Both the position numbers and the translations under genes were made by a program. The notes beneath the pieces are model-generated. The model was not told where the DNA came from and did not search any database. It saw only the letters and a list, made by a program, of their open reading frames with translations. Below, one piece after another: positions 21,901-35,800 of a DNA stretch of 64,000 bases. Position 1 is the first letter of the stretch. Each line of letters starts with the position of its first letter. The stretch spans positions 186,001 through 250,000 of the forward strand of contig NC_081340.1 in the NCBI RefSeq assembly GCF_022539665.2, written 5' to 3'. This DNA is from Daphnia carinata. Its lineage: Eukaryota; Arthropoda; Branchiopoda; Diplostraca; Daphniidae.

Positions 21901-24900
21901 ATCTACATTCAAACAGTATCAAATATACGTGTATTCAATGTGAATATAGTGTTATAGAATCAGTTTCATGATCTACATTCAAACAGTATCAAATATACGT
22001 GTATTCAATGTGAATATAGTGTTATAGAATCAGTTTCATGATCTACATTCAAACAGTATCAAATATACGTGTATTCAATGTGAATATAGTGTTATAGAAT
22101 CAGTTTCATGATCTACATTCAAACAGTATCAAATATACGTGTATTCAATGTGAATATAGTGTTATAGAATCAGTTTCATGATCTACATTCAAACAGTATC
22201 AAATATACGTGTATTCAATGTGAATATAGTGTTATAGAATCAGTTTCATGATCTACATTCAAACAGTATCAAATATACGTGTATTCAATGTGAATATAGT
22301 GTGATACAGTGAGTTTCAATATCTACATTCAAACAGCATCAAATATACGTGTATTCAATGTGAATATAGTGTTATAGAATCAGTTTCATGATCTACATTC
22401 AAACAGTATCAAATATACGTGTATTCAATGTGAATATAGTGTTATAGAATCAGTTTCATGATCTACATTCAAACAGCATCAAATATACGTGTATTCAATG
22501 TGAATATAGTGTTATAGAATCAGTTTCATGATCTACATTCAAACAGTATCAAATATACGTGTATTCAATGTGAATATAGTGTGATACAGTGAGTTTCAAT
22601 ATCTACATTCAAACAGCATCAAATATACGTGTATTCAATGTGAATATAGTGTTATAGAATCAGTTTCATGATCTACATTCAAACAGTATCAAATATACGT
22701 GTATTCAATGTGAATATAGTGTTATAGAATCAGTTTCATGATCTACATTCAAACAGTATCAAATATACGTGTATTCAATGTGAATATAGTGTTATACAAT
22801 CAGTTTCAATGATCTACATTCAAACAGCATCAAATATACGTGAATTCACTGTGAATATTGTGTTATAGAATCAGTTTCATGATCTACATTCAAACAGTAT
22901 CAAATATACGTGTATTCAATGTGAATATAGTGTTATAGAATCAGTTTCATGATCTACATTCAAACAGTATCAAATATACGTGTATTCAATGTGAATATAG
23001 TGTTATAGAATCAGTTTCATGATCTACATTCAAACAGCATCAAATATACGTGTATTCAATGTGAATATAGTGTTATAGAATCAGTTTCATGATCTACATT
23101 CAAACAGTATCAAATATACGTGTATTCAATGTGAATATAGTGTTATAGAATCAGTTTCATGATCTACATTCAAACAGCATCAAATATACGTGTATTCAAT
23201 GTGAATATAGTGTTATAGAATCAGTTTCATATCTACATTCAAACAGCATCAAATATACGTGTATTCAATGTGAATATAGTGTTATAGAATCAGTTTCATG
23301 ATCTACATTCAAACAGTATCAAATATACGTGTATTCAATGTGAATATAGTGTTATAGAATCAGTTTCATGATCTACATTCAAACAGCATCAAATATACGT
23401 GTATTCAATGTGAATATAGTGTTATAGAATCAGTTTCAATATCTACATTCAAACAGCATCAAATATACGTGTATTCAATGTGAATATAGTGTTATAGAAT
23501 CAGTTTCATGATCTACATTCAAACAGTATCAAATATACGTGTATTCAATGTGAATATAGTGTTATAGAATCAGTTTCATGATCTACATTCAAACAGTATC
23601 AAATATACGTGTATTCAATGTGAATATAGTGTTGTTGAATCAGATTCATGATCTACATTCAAACAGTATCAAATATACGTGTATTCAATGTGAATATAGT
23701 GTTATAGAATCAGTTTCAATGATCTACATTCAAACAGCATCAAATATACGTGTATTCAATGTGAATATAGTGTTATAGAATCAGTTTCATGATCTACATT
23801 CAAACAGTATCAAATATACGTGTATTCAATGTGAATATAGTGTAATAGTATCAGTTTCATGATCTACATTCAAACAGCATCAAATATACGTGTATTCAAT
23901 GTGAATATAGTGTTATAGAATCAGTTTCATATCTACATTCAAACAGCATCAAATATACGTGTATTCAATGTGAATATAGTGTTATAGAATCAGTTTCATG
24001 ATCTACATTCAAACAGTATCAAATATACGTGTATTCAATGTGAATATAGTGTTATAGAATCAGTTTCATGATCTACATTCAAACAGCATCAAATATACGT
24101 GTATTCAATGTGAATATAGTGTTAAAGAATCAGTTTAATGATCTACATTCAAACAGCATCAAATATGCTTGTATTCAATGTGAATATAGTGTTATAGAAT
24201 CAGTTTCATGATCTACATTCAAACAGCATCAAATATACGTGTATACAATGTGAATATAGTGTTATAGAATCAGTTTCTTGATCTACATTTAAACAGTATC
24301 AAATATACGTGTATCCAATGTGAATATAGTGTGATACAGTGAGTTTCAATATCTACATTCAAACAGCATCAAATATACGTGTATTCAATGTGAATATAGT
24401 GTTATAGAATCAGTTTCAATATCTACATTCAAACAGCATCAAATATACGTGTATTCAATGTGAATATAGTGTTATAGAATCAGTTTCATGATCTACATTC
24501 AAACAGTATCAAATATACGTGTATTCAATGTGAATATAGTGTTATTGAATCAGTTTCATGATCTACATTCAAACAGTATCAAATATACGTGTATTCAATG
24601 TGAATATAGTGTGATATAGAATCAGTTTCAATATCTACATTCAAACAGCATCAAATATACGTGTATTCAATGTGAATATAGTGTTATAGAATCAGTTTCA
24701 TGATCTACATTCAAACAGTATCAAATATACGTGTATTCAATGTGAATATAGTGTTATAGAATCAGTTTCATGATCTACATTCAAACAGTATCAAATATAC
24801 GTGTATTCAATGTGAATATAGTGTTATAGAATCAGTTTCATGATCTACATTCAAACAGTATCAAATATACGTGTATTCAATGTGAATATAGTGTTATAGA

Positions 24901-25400
24901 ATCAGTTTCCTGATCTACATTCAAACAGTATCAAATATACGTGTATTCAATGTGAATATAGTGTTATAGAATCAGTTTCATGATCTACATTCAAACAGCA
25001 TCAAATATACGTGTATTCAATGTGAATATAGTGTTATAGAATCAGTTTCATGATCTACATTCAAACAGTATCAAATATACGTGTATTCAATGTGAATACA
25101 ATGTGATACAGTGAGTTTCAATATCTACATTCAAACAGCATCAAATATACGTGTATTCAATGTGAATATAGTGTTATAGAATCAGTTTCATGATCTACAT
25201 TCAAACAGCATCAAATATACTTGTATTCAATGTGAATATAGTGTTATAGAATCAGTTTCATGATCTACATTCAAACAGTATCAAATATACGTGTATTCAA
25301 TGTGAATATAGTGTGATACAGTGAGTTTCAATATACATTCAAAAGCATCATATATACGTGTATTCAATGTGAATATAGTGTTATAGAATCAGTTTCATGA
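15904..25400 (+). repeat. 70-bp AT-rich satellite, block A (plus orientation)
   Basis: About 135 monomers built on GATCTACATTCAAACAG, T/C ATCAAATATACGTG, TATTCAATGTGAATATAG and a variable join. Two joins alternate: a 70-bp type (GTTATAGAATCAGTTTCATG) and a slightly shorter type (GTGATACAGTGAGTTTCAAT). The second type is nearly always followed by the AGCATC allele. Each monomer has two small dyads, ATAC-GT-GTAT and TATTCA-ATG-TGAATA. No coding content; short frames such as those at 16706, 17822 and 23578 are repeat artefacts. Likely centromeric or pericentromeric heterochromatin (inference). Confidence 0.95.
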
Positions 25401-28220
25401 TCTACATTCAAACCTTTATCAAATATAGCGGCCTATTGTGTGTATTCATTTGTGAATTTTTCGGATACAGTATTATGATCTACATTCAAACAGTATCAAA
25501 TATCTTTTTCGATGTGAATACTTGTTATCGGGTGGCCATTTTTCATGATCTACATTCAAACAGTATCAAATATACGTGTATTCAATGTGAATATAGTGTT
25601 ATTGAATCAGTTTCATGTTCTACATTCAAACAGTATCAAATATACGTGTATTCAATGTGAATATAGTGTTATAGAATCAGTTTCATGATCTACATTCAAA
25701 CAGTATCAAATGTACGTGTATTCAATGTGAATCATAGTGCCAGCCCAGGAGGGGTAACGGTCGGATGATCTACATTCAAAAGGTATCAAATATACGTGCA
25801 ATCGTGTGAATTTCTTTTTTTGAAATCTTCGTCGAGTTTCTCGAAGCTTCTACCACGTGTTGGAGACAACATGGCGACTAGAAAGGGCATTGATGGGAAG
25901 CTGACCTCATTGCCGGCGTCCCAGAAGAGTGTTCGTGATCTACCTCGCCGACTCGTTCGTGTATTCAATTGAATACCGGTCGTTTGGATGCCTCCGCTTT
26001 GGTCACATTCAAACGTATCAAATATCGAAGTGTATTCAATGTGAATCTGGTGAAGAAGGTGATTGGGGAGATCTACATTCAAACAGCATCAAATATACGC
26101 TGTATTCAATGTGAATATAGCTGACATACGAACAGTCCATGTATTACATTCATCGCTACTGCATCAAATATGTGTATTCAATGTGAATATGGTGGAAAAT
26201 CTACGCCATGATTTTCTACATTCAAACAGTATCAAATATACGTCGTACTGGGCAATAGTGATGGACCGTCATCGCATCAGCAAAAACACGCTCAAAGTCC
26301 ATGTATTCAATGTGATATGACTGATCCGACACGTCCATCAATCTACATTCAAACGATGGATGTCCCTTCCGGATTCCTTGCTGAAGCCTCGTGAAGAAAC
26401 TATTTCCCGGCCCGGGGAACTTTTCGTCCAAGAACATCCTACTCGCCGTCAAGCCGAGGGTAATCGATCGCCCTCGGTAAATCAAGACCTTCCCTTGCTG
26501 GTAGCATTTCATCTTATTTGTCAGGGAATCCTCTCTTTCGATCTGACGCGAAACAGTATCGCCGAACTCGTATTCAATGTGAATCCGGAAGAGGAGAGAA
26601 GAGGAGAAGGGCGAAGATCAAACGTATCAAATATACTGTATCGCAAAATATCAGTGAGGAGAAAGAGTTTCGTCTCAGCCAGACGACAAATATACGAAAA
26701 ATCGAGGAAGAAATTGCCCGGCTTCGTATGAGTGAGGAGTTGTCAAAAGATCCATATCGTTCGTCTTCGCCGAATCTCTTTATAGCTCAGTTTCAGCGAC
26801 ATCCGACGAGGAATTTTGCGTGTATGCCGTCGTCGAATAAAGACTCGCTCCAAGAACGTCCCTGAATCGCGGTCAAACCGCATCAAATATAGTGGACAAT
26901 GTGAATATAGTGTATGGATCGATAACCTGGAGAAGGAACCAGCGGCTGTCAAACAGCATCAAACACCATTGTTCCATGGATGTTTGGGGGATCAGTTTTA
27001 TGTGTAAATTCCCCTTTCGACGGAGATCCGCGTTCAATGTGAATCCTCGCGCTTCCAGGCTCTCGTCCATGATGTCATTCCAAATGACGCCCAGCGCTGT
27101 AGCCATTCTAATATAGTGGGTATAGAATAATGTTCTGCGCCGCATCTCCCCGCTTTTGAGAGCGCCTCGAGGTTATACGGCTGTTCTTTCCACCTGAAGA
27201 AACACTACGGTTCGAGTGAGCAGATCTCCCGCTGCCACATTCAATCTTTTGAGCATCAAATATCGTCAAACCAGGTGATCGTCAGGCGCTGGAGCTGTTT
27301 TCCGATCATCTACATTGGAGCAGTCAAATATTGGATTCAAGGGTGAATATGATGTTAAAGAGTCAGTTTCAATAGAACAACAGTTCAAACAGTATCAAAT
27401 ATTCGCCATCAATGTGAATATATGTGCGAAAACGTTTGCCAAGATGTAGATCTTGGCGATCAAATATCGGTTTCTGGAGGAATTGTCGAAGAAGAGAGGA
27501 TCTACTTTCGTCTGTATCAAATATAGCGTATTCAATCGAATCCGTGGAAAGCGTGATCTACATTCAAACCATCAAATATACGTGTATTCGAGAGATACCC
27601 TTCTCCCAAGATCTACATTTCAAAAGCCACCAATAGTCCGTCCATCTCACCGTTTTGAATACCCAGTGCTATGAGAGAAGCGGATATCGTTGTCGATGAT
27701 CTACATTCAAACAGCTGTCAAATATCGACGGATGTCGAACGATCGAATTGGTGTGAATAGAAAAGTCAGTTTCAATGATCTACATTCAAAACATCAAATA
27801 TACGTGTATTCAATGTGAATATAGCCTGTGAATCGTTTCCGGATGCCGTGCTCGCCATCATTCGCTGCTGCACGGTGCGGAAAGAGTTTTCCCCGAGAGG
27901 AGTGGGCACCGCCGTGTTCCACCTCCGAACAAAGATTCGAGCGGTGTTCCAGGTCCGCAGACTTTCGCCATTGCTTCCCGTTCAGCTTCAAACGTCCGTT
28001 TGGCCGTTGTTCCAGTCCGTCTTCGTGCTGGTGATAGAACCGTCGACGTCTTCGCTCTACATGGACACCGGTATCAAATATACGTTTATTCGTGAAGACG
28101 CGGCTCAGGCAGTTTCGGTCTAACATTCAAACCGCGCAAATATTCGTTTTGGGACTTGAATCCACGGGAAAGATCCAATCGTCGACAAACGTTTAGTGGA
28201 TTTTACAGTCTCATCGCTGG

Positions 28221-28420
28221 ATGGAGAAGAAAGCTGTCCGGTTTCCGACGCGTTCGTGGTACCCCATCTTAACGTTGGGCATCGAAGAATGGAAAACGCG
28301 GCTGCTTCGTTCTACATTCCAAGGCCTTGCTTTTCCCGCTCATGATGCCACAGAAGTTAAAGTCCTGATTGGCATGGACGTCCAGGACGCCCACCGGAAT
28401 ATCGAAGTCGTGATAGAATC
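28221..28420 (+). pseudogene. BEL/Pao protease-region fragment (DUF1758-like)
   Basis: The plus-strand frame contains LAFPAHDATEVKVLIGMDV. This matches the EV-x-LLIG-x-D segment that closes the retropepsin-like DUF1758 region of BEL/Pao polyproteins. The DSG active-site part is not recognisable upstream. A satellite-like TTCTACATTCCAAGG lies inside it, as part of the interleaving. Confidence 0.5.
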
Positions 28421-28557
28421 CGTCGCCCGCCAGCTGGATTCAAACAGGATCAAATATAGTTCGCACCCCGTTCGGTTGGTGCATCGTAGGTAAAACAGTT
28501 TCGGCATCCGCTGCTGAAGCAGCGATCGTAAATATACGTCAAATTGGATTCGATCGA

Positions 28558-28980
28558 ATGCTGGAGGAGTCCGTTGAGCGACTTAGGAGGACCCAATCGC
28601 TGCCCGCTCGTGAGGACCCCGAAACCTTTATGTCCACGCTTGACCACTGCGCCATAGACCAACTGGAATCGACCACTCGCCATACTGGAGTTCGTTACGA
28701 AGTCGGTTTACCCGTTCGCCCCGACTGCCCTAAGCTGCCGGACAACAAGGAGTTTGCCCGACGGAAGTTTTTCGCTTCGGAGAGAAGACTGCGTTCGAAC
28801 AGCGATCTGCGCCAGGCAGTCTTAGAACAAATACAGGAAGTCTTCCGCAACGGCCACGCTACAATAAGTTATCTCCACCGGTCCCGATTCCAAGATTTGG
28901 TACCTCCCGTTTCCCCCGGTTCAGCATCCCAGTAAGCCCAACAAGGTCCGAATTATCGACGACGCCGCTGTGCCTTAAAG
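28558..28980 (+). pseudogene. BEL/Pao reverse transcriptase N-terminal fragment
   Basis: The frame from 28558 carries GVRYEVGLPVRPDCPKLPD, an ERRL motif (residues 77-80) and FRNGHA. These are the segments that precede the RT domain in BEL/Pao elements (compare YECGLLWKTDSPNL and AERRLFNLERR in the element at the right end of the window). A +1/-1 shift near 28890 is followed by WYLPFPPVQHPSKPNKVRII, the start of RT. A stop follows near 28975. Everything from RT motif A onward is missing, so it cannot be functional. It belongs to a different BEL lineage from the right-hand element. Confidence 0.7.
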
Positions 28981-28999
28981 GAATGATTATACTTCGCTG

Positions 29000-29372
29000 G
29001 ATCCACGCCAATCATCGCCGCTACAACATTTTTGTCGCCTGGATTGGGAGATTTATCGCCAACAGGTGTATCCTCGTTAATCGAAGACAGGCCGAGCGAG
29101 AGATAAATCCAGACGGCAGCCGTGCAGACCCTCCATCCAAACCGATCGGGCAGCTGAAAACGGGCCGGCAGCAAAGTCCGGACGAATTTAAGTCCGATCG
29201 TCTCTTGTTGAGCCGCATCTCGCAACGCGTTCCCTTTTCCGAAGGCTTGCATCGGCTGAAGAAGGGGAAAACGACCCATCTTGAATCCCGATTACCGAAG
29301 CTTGCCGTTTACCAGGATAGTGGCGGAATTATTCGTGTCAGTGGCCGCCTCAAACATGTCCCGATCAAATGA
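29000..29372 (+). pseudogene. BEL/Pao RNase H and integrase N-terminal scraps
   Basis: RRYNIFVAWIGRFI (near 29015-29060) resembles the FVANRVGEI segment of BEL RNase H. HLESRLPKLAVYQDSGGIIR (near 29280-29340) resembles the SRL-KL-P-LD-G-L-RVGGR segment just before the integrase zinc finger. The large pieces that should lie between them are absent, so the element is internally deleted. The frame ends at a TGA at 29370. Confidence 0.5.
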
Positions 29373-29479
29373 AGTTATTCCTTATCATCTTATTACTTAT
29401 TTTCTTATCATCTGAAGTTCGGCAAAACCTACATTCGCCCGGTCACGAAATGTGCCGCGTCGAAGCCTTCAATGCTGCT

Positions 29480-29874
29480 TAAATGCCGCAGCAGGGCCGG
29501 CTGTGTATACCGAGTTGCTATGGCAACCCGGATCTACATTCGCGCGTCAAATATACGTGTTTCAATGTGAATGCCATGGCATACCAAGATCAGTTCGCGC
29601 GCCAATTTACATTCCCTTTCTTTAATTTAGCGGCCTATTGTGTCGCAATTCATATTTCATTTGTTTTTCGGATACACGCTATAATTAATGACGTTCAAAC
29701 AGCATCAAATATCTTTTTCGACCGTGCTACTTGTCGGGTCGCCATTTTTCCCACGCTGTCTCATTTTTTGCTAAGTTTAATACAGTCCTTTTTTTTGTGA
29801 CAACTTCGCCGTTCCTTTTCGTTTCTGTTCGTTTTCGTTTATACGATACAGACTTATTTAGTTTGTAACAATAG
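29480..29874 (+). repeat. Probable LTR of the interleaved BEL/Pao element
   Basis: The segment with AGCGGCCTATTGTGT, TTTTCGGATACA, CAAATATCTTTTTCGA and CGGGTCGCCATTTTT repeats, in the same order, words found at 25425-25540 at the other end of the region. That is what paired LTRs would do. It ends TTTGTAACA at about 29871, right where clean satellite resumes. The exact 5' limit is unclear (possibly TGTGTATACC at 29499). Confidence 0.5.
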
Positions 29875-32800
29875 TGTTATAGAATCAGTTTCATGATCTA
29901 CATTCAAACAGTATCAAATATACGTGTACAGTTTCATGATCTACATTCAAACAGCATCAAATATACGTGTATTCAATGTGAATATAGTGTTATAGAATCA
30001 GTTTCATGATCATAATTCAATCAGTATCAAAAATAAGTGAATGAAAGGAGAATATAGTGTTATAGAATCAGTTTCATAACAGATCTACATTCTAACAGCA
30101 TCAAATATACGTGTATTCAATGTGAATATAGTGTTATAGAATCAGTTTCATGATCTACATTCAAACAGCATCAAATATACGTGTATTCAATGTGAATATA
30201 GTGTTATAGAATCAGTTTCATGATCTACATTCAAACAGTATCAAATATACGTGTATTCAATGTGAATATAGTGTTATAGAATCAGTTTCATGATCTACAT
30301 TTAAACAGTATCAAATATACGTGTATTCAATGTGAATATAGTGTTATAGAATCAGTTTCATGATCTACATTCAAACAGCATCAAATATACGTGTATTCAA
30401 TGTGAATATAGTGTTATAGAATCAGTTTCATGATCTACATTCAAACAGTATCAAATATACGTGTATTCAATGTGAATATAGTGTTATAGAATCAGTTTCA
30501 TGATCTACATTCAAACAGTATCAAATATACGTGTATTCAATGTGAATATAGTGTGATACTGAGTTTCAATATCTACATTCAAACAGCATCAAATATACGT
30601 GTATTCAATGTGAATATAGTGTTATAGAATCAGTTTCATGATCTACATTCAAACAGTATCAAATATACGTGTATTCAATGTGAATATAGTGTTATTGAAT
30701 CAGTTTCATGATCTACATTCAAACAGTATCAAATATACGTGTATTCAATGTGAATACAATGTGATACAGTGAGTTTCAATATCTACATTCAAACAGCATC
30801 AAATATACGTGTATTCAATGTGAATATAGTGTTATAGAATCAGTTTCATGATCTACATTCAAACAGCATCAAATATACGTGTATTCAATGTGAATATAGT
30901 GTTATAGAATCAGTTTCATGATCTACATTCAAACAGTATCAAATATACGTGTATTCAATGTGAATATAGTGTTATAGAATCAGTTTCATGATCTACATTC
31001 AAACAGTATCAAATATACGTGTATTCAATGTGAATATAGTGTGATACAGTGAGTTTCAATATCTACATTCAAACAGCATCAAATATACGTGTATTCAATG
31101 TGAATATAGTGTTATAGAATCAGTTTCATGATCTACATTCAAACAGCATCAAATATACGTGTATTCAATGTGAATATAGTGTTATAGAATCAGTTTCATG
31201 ATCTACATTCAAACAGTATCAAATATACGTGTATTCAATGTGAATATAGTGTTATAGAATCAGTTTCAATATCTACATTCAAACAGCATCAAATATACGT
31301 GTATTCAATGTGAATATAGTGTTATAGAATCAGTTTCATGATCTACATTCAAACAGCATCAAATATACGTGTATTCAATGTGAATATAGTGTTATAGAAT
31401 CAGTTTCATGATCTACATTCAAACAGTATCAAATATACGTGTATTCAATGTGAATATAGTGTTATAGAATCAGTTTCATGATCTACATTCAAACAGCATC
31501 AAATATACGTGTATTCAATGTGAATATAGTGTTATAGAATCAGTTTCATGATCTACATTCAAACAGTATCAAATATACGTGTATTCAATGTGAATATAGT
31601 GTTATAGAATCAGTTTCAATATCTACATTCAAACAGCATCAAATATACGTGTATTCAATGTGAATATAGTGTTATAGAATCAGTTTCATGATCTACATTC
31701 AAACAGCATCAAATATACGTGTATTCAATGTGAATATAGTGTTATAGAATCAGTTTCATGATCTACATTCAAACAGTATCAAATATACGTGTATTCAATG
31801 TGAATATAGTGTTATAGAATCAGTTTCATGATCTACATTCAAACAGTATCAAATATACGTGTATTCAATGTGAATATAGTGTTATAGAATCAGTTTCAAT
31901 ATCTACATTCAAACAGCATCAAATATACGTGTATTCAATGTGAATATAGTGTTATAGAATCAGTTTCATGATCTACATTCAAACAGTATCAAATATACGT
32001 GTATTCAATGTGAATATAGTGTTATTGAATCAGTTTCATGATCTACATTCAAACAGTATCAAATATACGTGTATTCAATGTGAATACAATGTGATACAGT
32101 GAGTTTCAATATCTACATTCAAACAGCATCAAATATACGTGTATTCAATGTGAATATAGTGTTATAGAATCAGTTTCATGATCTACATTCAAACAGATCT
32201 ACATTCAAACAGCATCAAATATACGTGTATTCAATGTGAATATAGTGTTATAGAATCAGTTTCATGATCTACATTCAAACAGTATCAAATATACGTGTAT
32301 TCAATGTGAATATAGTGTTATAGAATCAGTTTCATGATCTACATTCAAACAGCATCAAATATACGTGTATTCAATGTGAATATAGTGTTATAGAATCAGT
32401 TTCATGATATCAGTGTATTCAATGTGAATCAATGATCTACATTCAAACAGCATCAAATATACGTGTATTCAATGTGAATATAGTGTTATAGAATCAGTTT
32501 CATGATCTACATTCAAACAGCATCAAATATACGTGTATTCAATGTGAATATAGTGTTATAGAATCAGTTTCATGATCTACATTCAAACAGTATCAAATAT
32601 ACGTGTATTCAATGTGAATATAGTGTGATACAGTGAGTTTCAATATCTACATTCAAACAGCATCAAATATACGTGTATTCAATGTGAATATAGTGTTATA
32701 GAATCAGTTTCATGATCTACATTCAAACAGTATCAAATATACGTGTATTCAATGTGAATATAGTGTTATAGAATAAGTTTCATGATCTACATTCAAACAG

Positions 32801-35800
32801 TATCAAATATACGTGTATTCAATGTGAATATAGTGTTATAGAATCAGTTTCATGATCTACATTCAAACAGCATCAAATATACGTGTATTCAATGTGAATA
32901 TAGTGTTATAGAATCAGTTTCATGATCTACATTCAAACAGTATCAAATATACGTGTATTCAATGTGAATATAGTGTGATACAGTGAGTTTCAATATCTAC
33001 ATTCAAACAGCATCAAATATACGTGTATTCAATGTGAATATAGTGTTATAGAATCAGTTTCATGATCTACATTCAAACAGTATCAAATATACGTGTATTC
33101 AATGTGAATATAGTGTGATAGAATGAGTTTCAATATCTACATTCAAACAGCATCAAATATACGTGTATTCAATGTGAATATAGTGTTATAGAATCAGTTT
33201 CATGATCTACATTCAAACAGTATCAAATATACGTGTATTCAATGTGAATATAGTGTGATACAGTGAGTTTCAATATCTACATTCAAACAGCATCAAATAT
33301 ACGTGTATTCAATGTGAATATAGTGTTATAGAATCAGTTTCATGATCTACATTCAAACAGTATCAAATATACGTGTATTCAATGTGAATATAGTGTTATA
33401 GAATCAGTTTCATGATCTACATTCAAACAGCATCAAATATACGTGTATTCAATGTGAATATAGTGTTATAGAATCAGTTTGATGATCTACATTCAAACAG
33501 TATCAAATATACGTGTATTCAATGTGAATATAGTGTGATACAGTGAGTTTCAATATCTACATTCAAACAGCATCAAATATACGTGTATTCAATGTGAATA
33601 TAGTGTTATAGAATCAGTTTCATGATCTACATTCAAACAGTATCAAATATACGTGTATTCAATGTGAATATAGTGTGATACAGTGAGTTTCAATATCTAC
33701 ATTCAAACAGCATCAAATATACGTGTATTCAATGTGAATATAGTGTTATAGAATCAGTTTCATGATCTACATTCAAACAGCATCAAATATACGTGTATTC
33801 AATGTGAATATAGTGTTATAGAATCAGTTTCATGATCTACATTCAAACAGTATCAAATATACGTGTATTCAATGTGAATATAGTGTGATACAGTGAGTTT
33901 CAATATCTACATTCAAACAGCATCAAATATACGTGTATTCAATGTGAATATAGTGTGATACAGTGAGTTTCAATATCTACATTCAAACAGCATCAAATAT
34001 ACGTGTATTCAATGTGAATATAGTGTTATACAATGAGTTTCAATGATCTACATTCAAACAGCATCAAATATACGTGTATTCAATGTGAATATAGTGTTAT
34101 AGAATCAGTTTCATGATCTACATTCAAACAGTATCAAATATACGTGTATTCAATGTGAATATAGTGTGATACAGTGAGTTTCAATATCTACATTCAAACA
34201 GCATCAAATATACGTGTATTCAATGTGAATATAGTGTGATAGAATCAGTTTCAATATCTACATTCAAACAGCATCAAATATACGTGTATTCAATGTGAAT
34301 ATAGTGTTATAGAATCAGTTTCATGATCTACATTCAAACAGCATCAAATATACGTGTATTCAATGTGAATATAGTGTTATAGAATCAGTTTCATGATCTA
34401 CATTCAAACAGTATCAAATATACGTGTATTCAATGTGAATATAGTGTTGATACAATGAGTTTCAATATCTACATTCAAACAGCATCAAATATACGTGTAT
34501 TCAATGTGAATATAGTGTTATAGAATCAGTTTCATGATCTACATTCAAACAGCATCAAATATACGTGTATTCAATGTGAATATAGTGTTATAGAATCAGT
34601 TTCATGATCTACATTCAAACAGCATCAAATATACGTGTATTCAATGTGAATATAGTGTTATAGAATCAGTTTCATGATCTACATTCAAACAGCATCAAAT
34701 ATACGTGTATTCAATGTGAATATAGTGTTATAGAATCAGTTTCATGATCTACATTCAAACAGCATCAAATATACGTGTATTCAATGTGAATATAGTGTTA
34801 TAGAATCAGTTTCATGATCTACATTCAAACAGCATCAAATATACGTGTATTCAATGTGAATATAGTGTTATAGAATCAGTTTCATGATCTACATTCAAAC
34901 AGCATCAAATATACGTGTATTCAATGTGAATATAGTGTTATAGAATCAGTTTCATGATCTACATTCAAACAGTATCAAATATACGTGTATTCAATGTGAA
35001 TATAGTGTGATACAGTGAGTTTCAATATCTACATTCAAACAGCATCAAATATACGTGTATTCAATGTGAATATAGTGTTATAGAATCAGTTTCATGATCT
35101 ACATTCAAACAGTATCAAATATACGTGTATTCAATGTGAATATAGTGTTATAGAATCAGTTTCATGATCTACATTCAAACAGTATCAAATATACGTGTAT
35201 TCAATGTGAATATAGTGTTATAGAATCAGTTTCATGATCTACATTCAAACAGCATCAAATATACGTGTATTCAATGTGAATATAGTGTTATAGAATCAGT
35301 TTCATGATCTACATTCAAACAGTATCAAATATACGTGTATTCAATGTCAATATAGTGTTATAGAATCAGTTTCATGATCTACATTCAAACAGTATCAAAT
35401 ATACGTGTATTCAATGTGAATATAGTGTTATAGAATCAGTTTCATGATCTACATTCAAACAGCATCAAATATACGTGTATTCAATGTGAATATAGTGTGA
35501 TACAGTGAGTTTCAATATCTACATTCAAACAGCATCAAATATACGTGTATTCAATGTGAATATAGTGTTATAGAATCAGTTTCATGATCTACATTCAAAC
35601 AGTATCAAATATACGTGTATTCAATGTGAATATAGTGTTATAGAATCAGTTTCATGATCTACATTCAAACAGCATCAAATATACGTGTATTCAATGTGAA
35701 TATAGTGTGATAGAATCAGTTTCAATATCTACATTCAAACAGCATCAAATATACGTGTATTCAATGTGAATATAGTGTGATAGAATCAGTTACATGATCT

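Larger units (their letters stand above)
25401..29874 (+). mobile_element. Degraded BEL/Pao element interleaved with satellite pieces
   Basis: Satellite words (CTACATTCAAAC, ATCAAATATA, TTCAATGTGAAT) recur at roughly 70-bp phase, but are interrupted by GC-richer sequence that itself reads as a plus-strand BEL/Pao element. From left to right: an LTR-like block (25425-25540), possible gag (26360-26830), the protease-like region (28221-28420), the start of the reverse transcriptase (28558-28980), RNase H and integrase scraps, and an LTR-like block (29620-29874). Satellite content falls and retroelement content rises from left to right. A real ancient insertion would not normally alternate with the host repeat every 20-40 bases, so a chimeric consensus is suspected. 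Confidence 0.65.

Noticed and set aside
26222-28126. Minus-strand frames in the interleaved region (26222-26512, 26743-27145, 27794-28126)
   Set aside because: They contain translated satellite words and show no family match; the BEL/Pao signal is on the plus strand.
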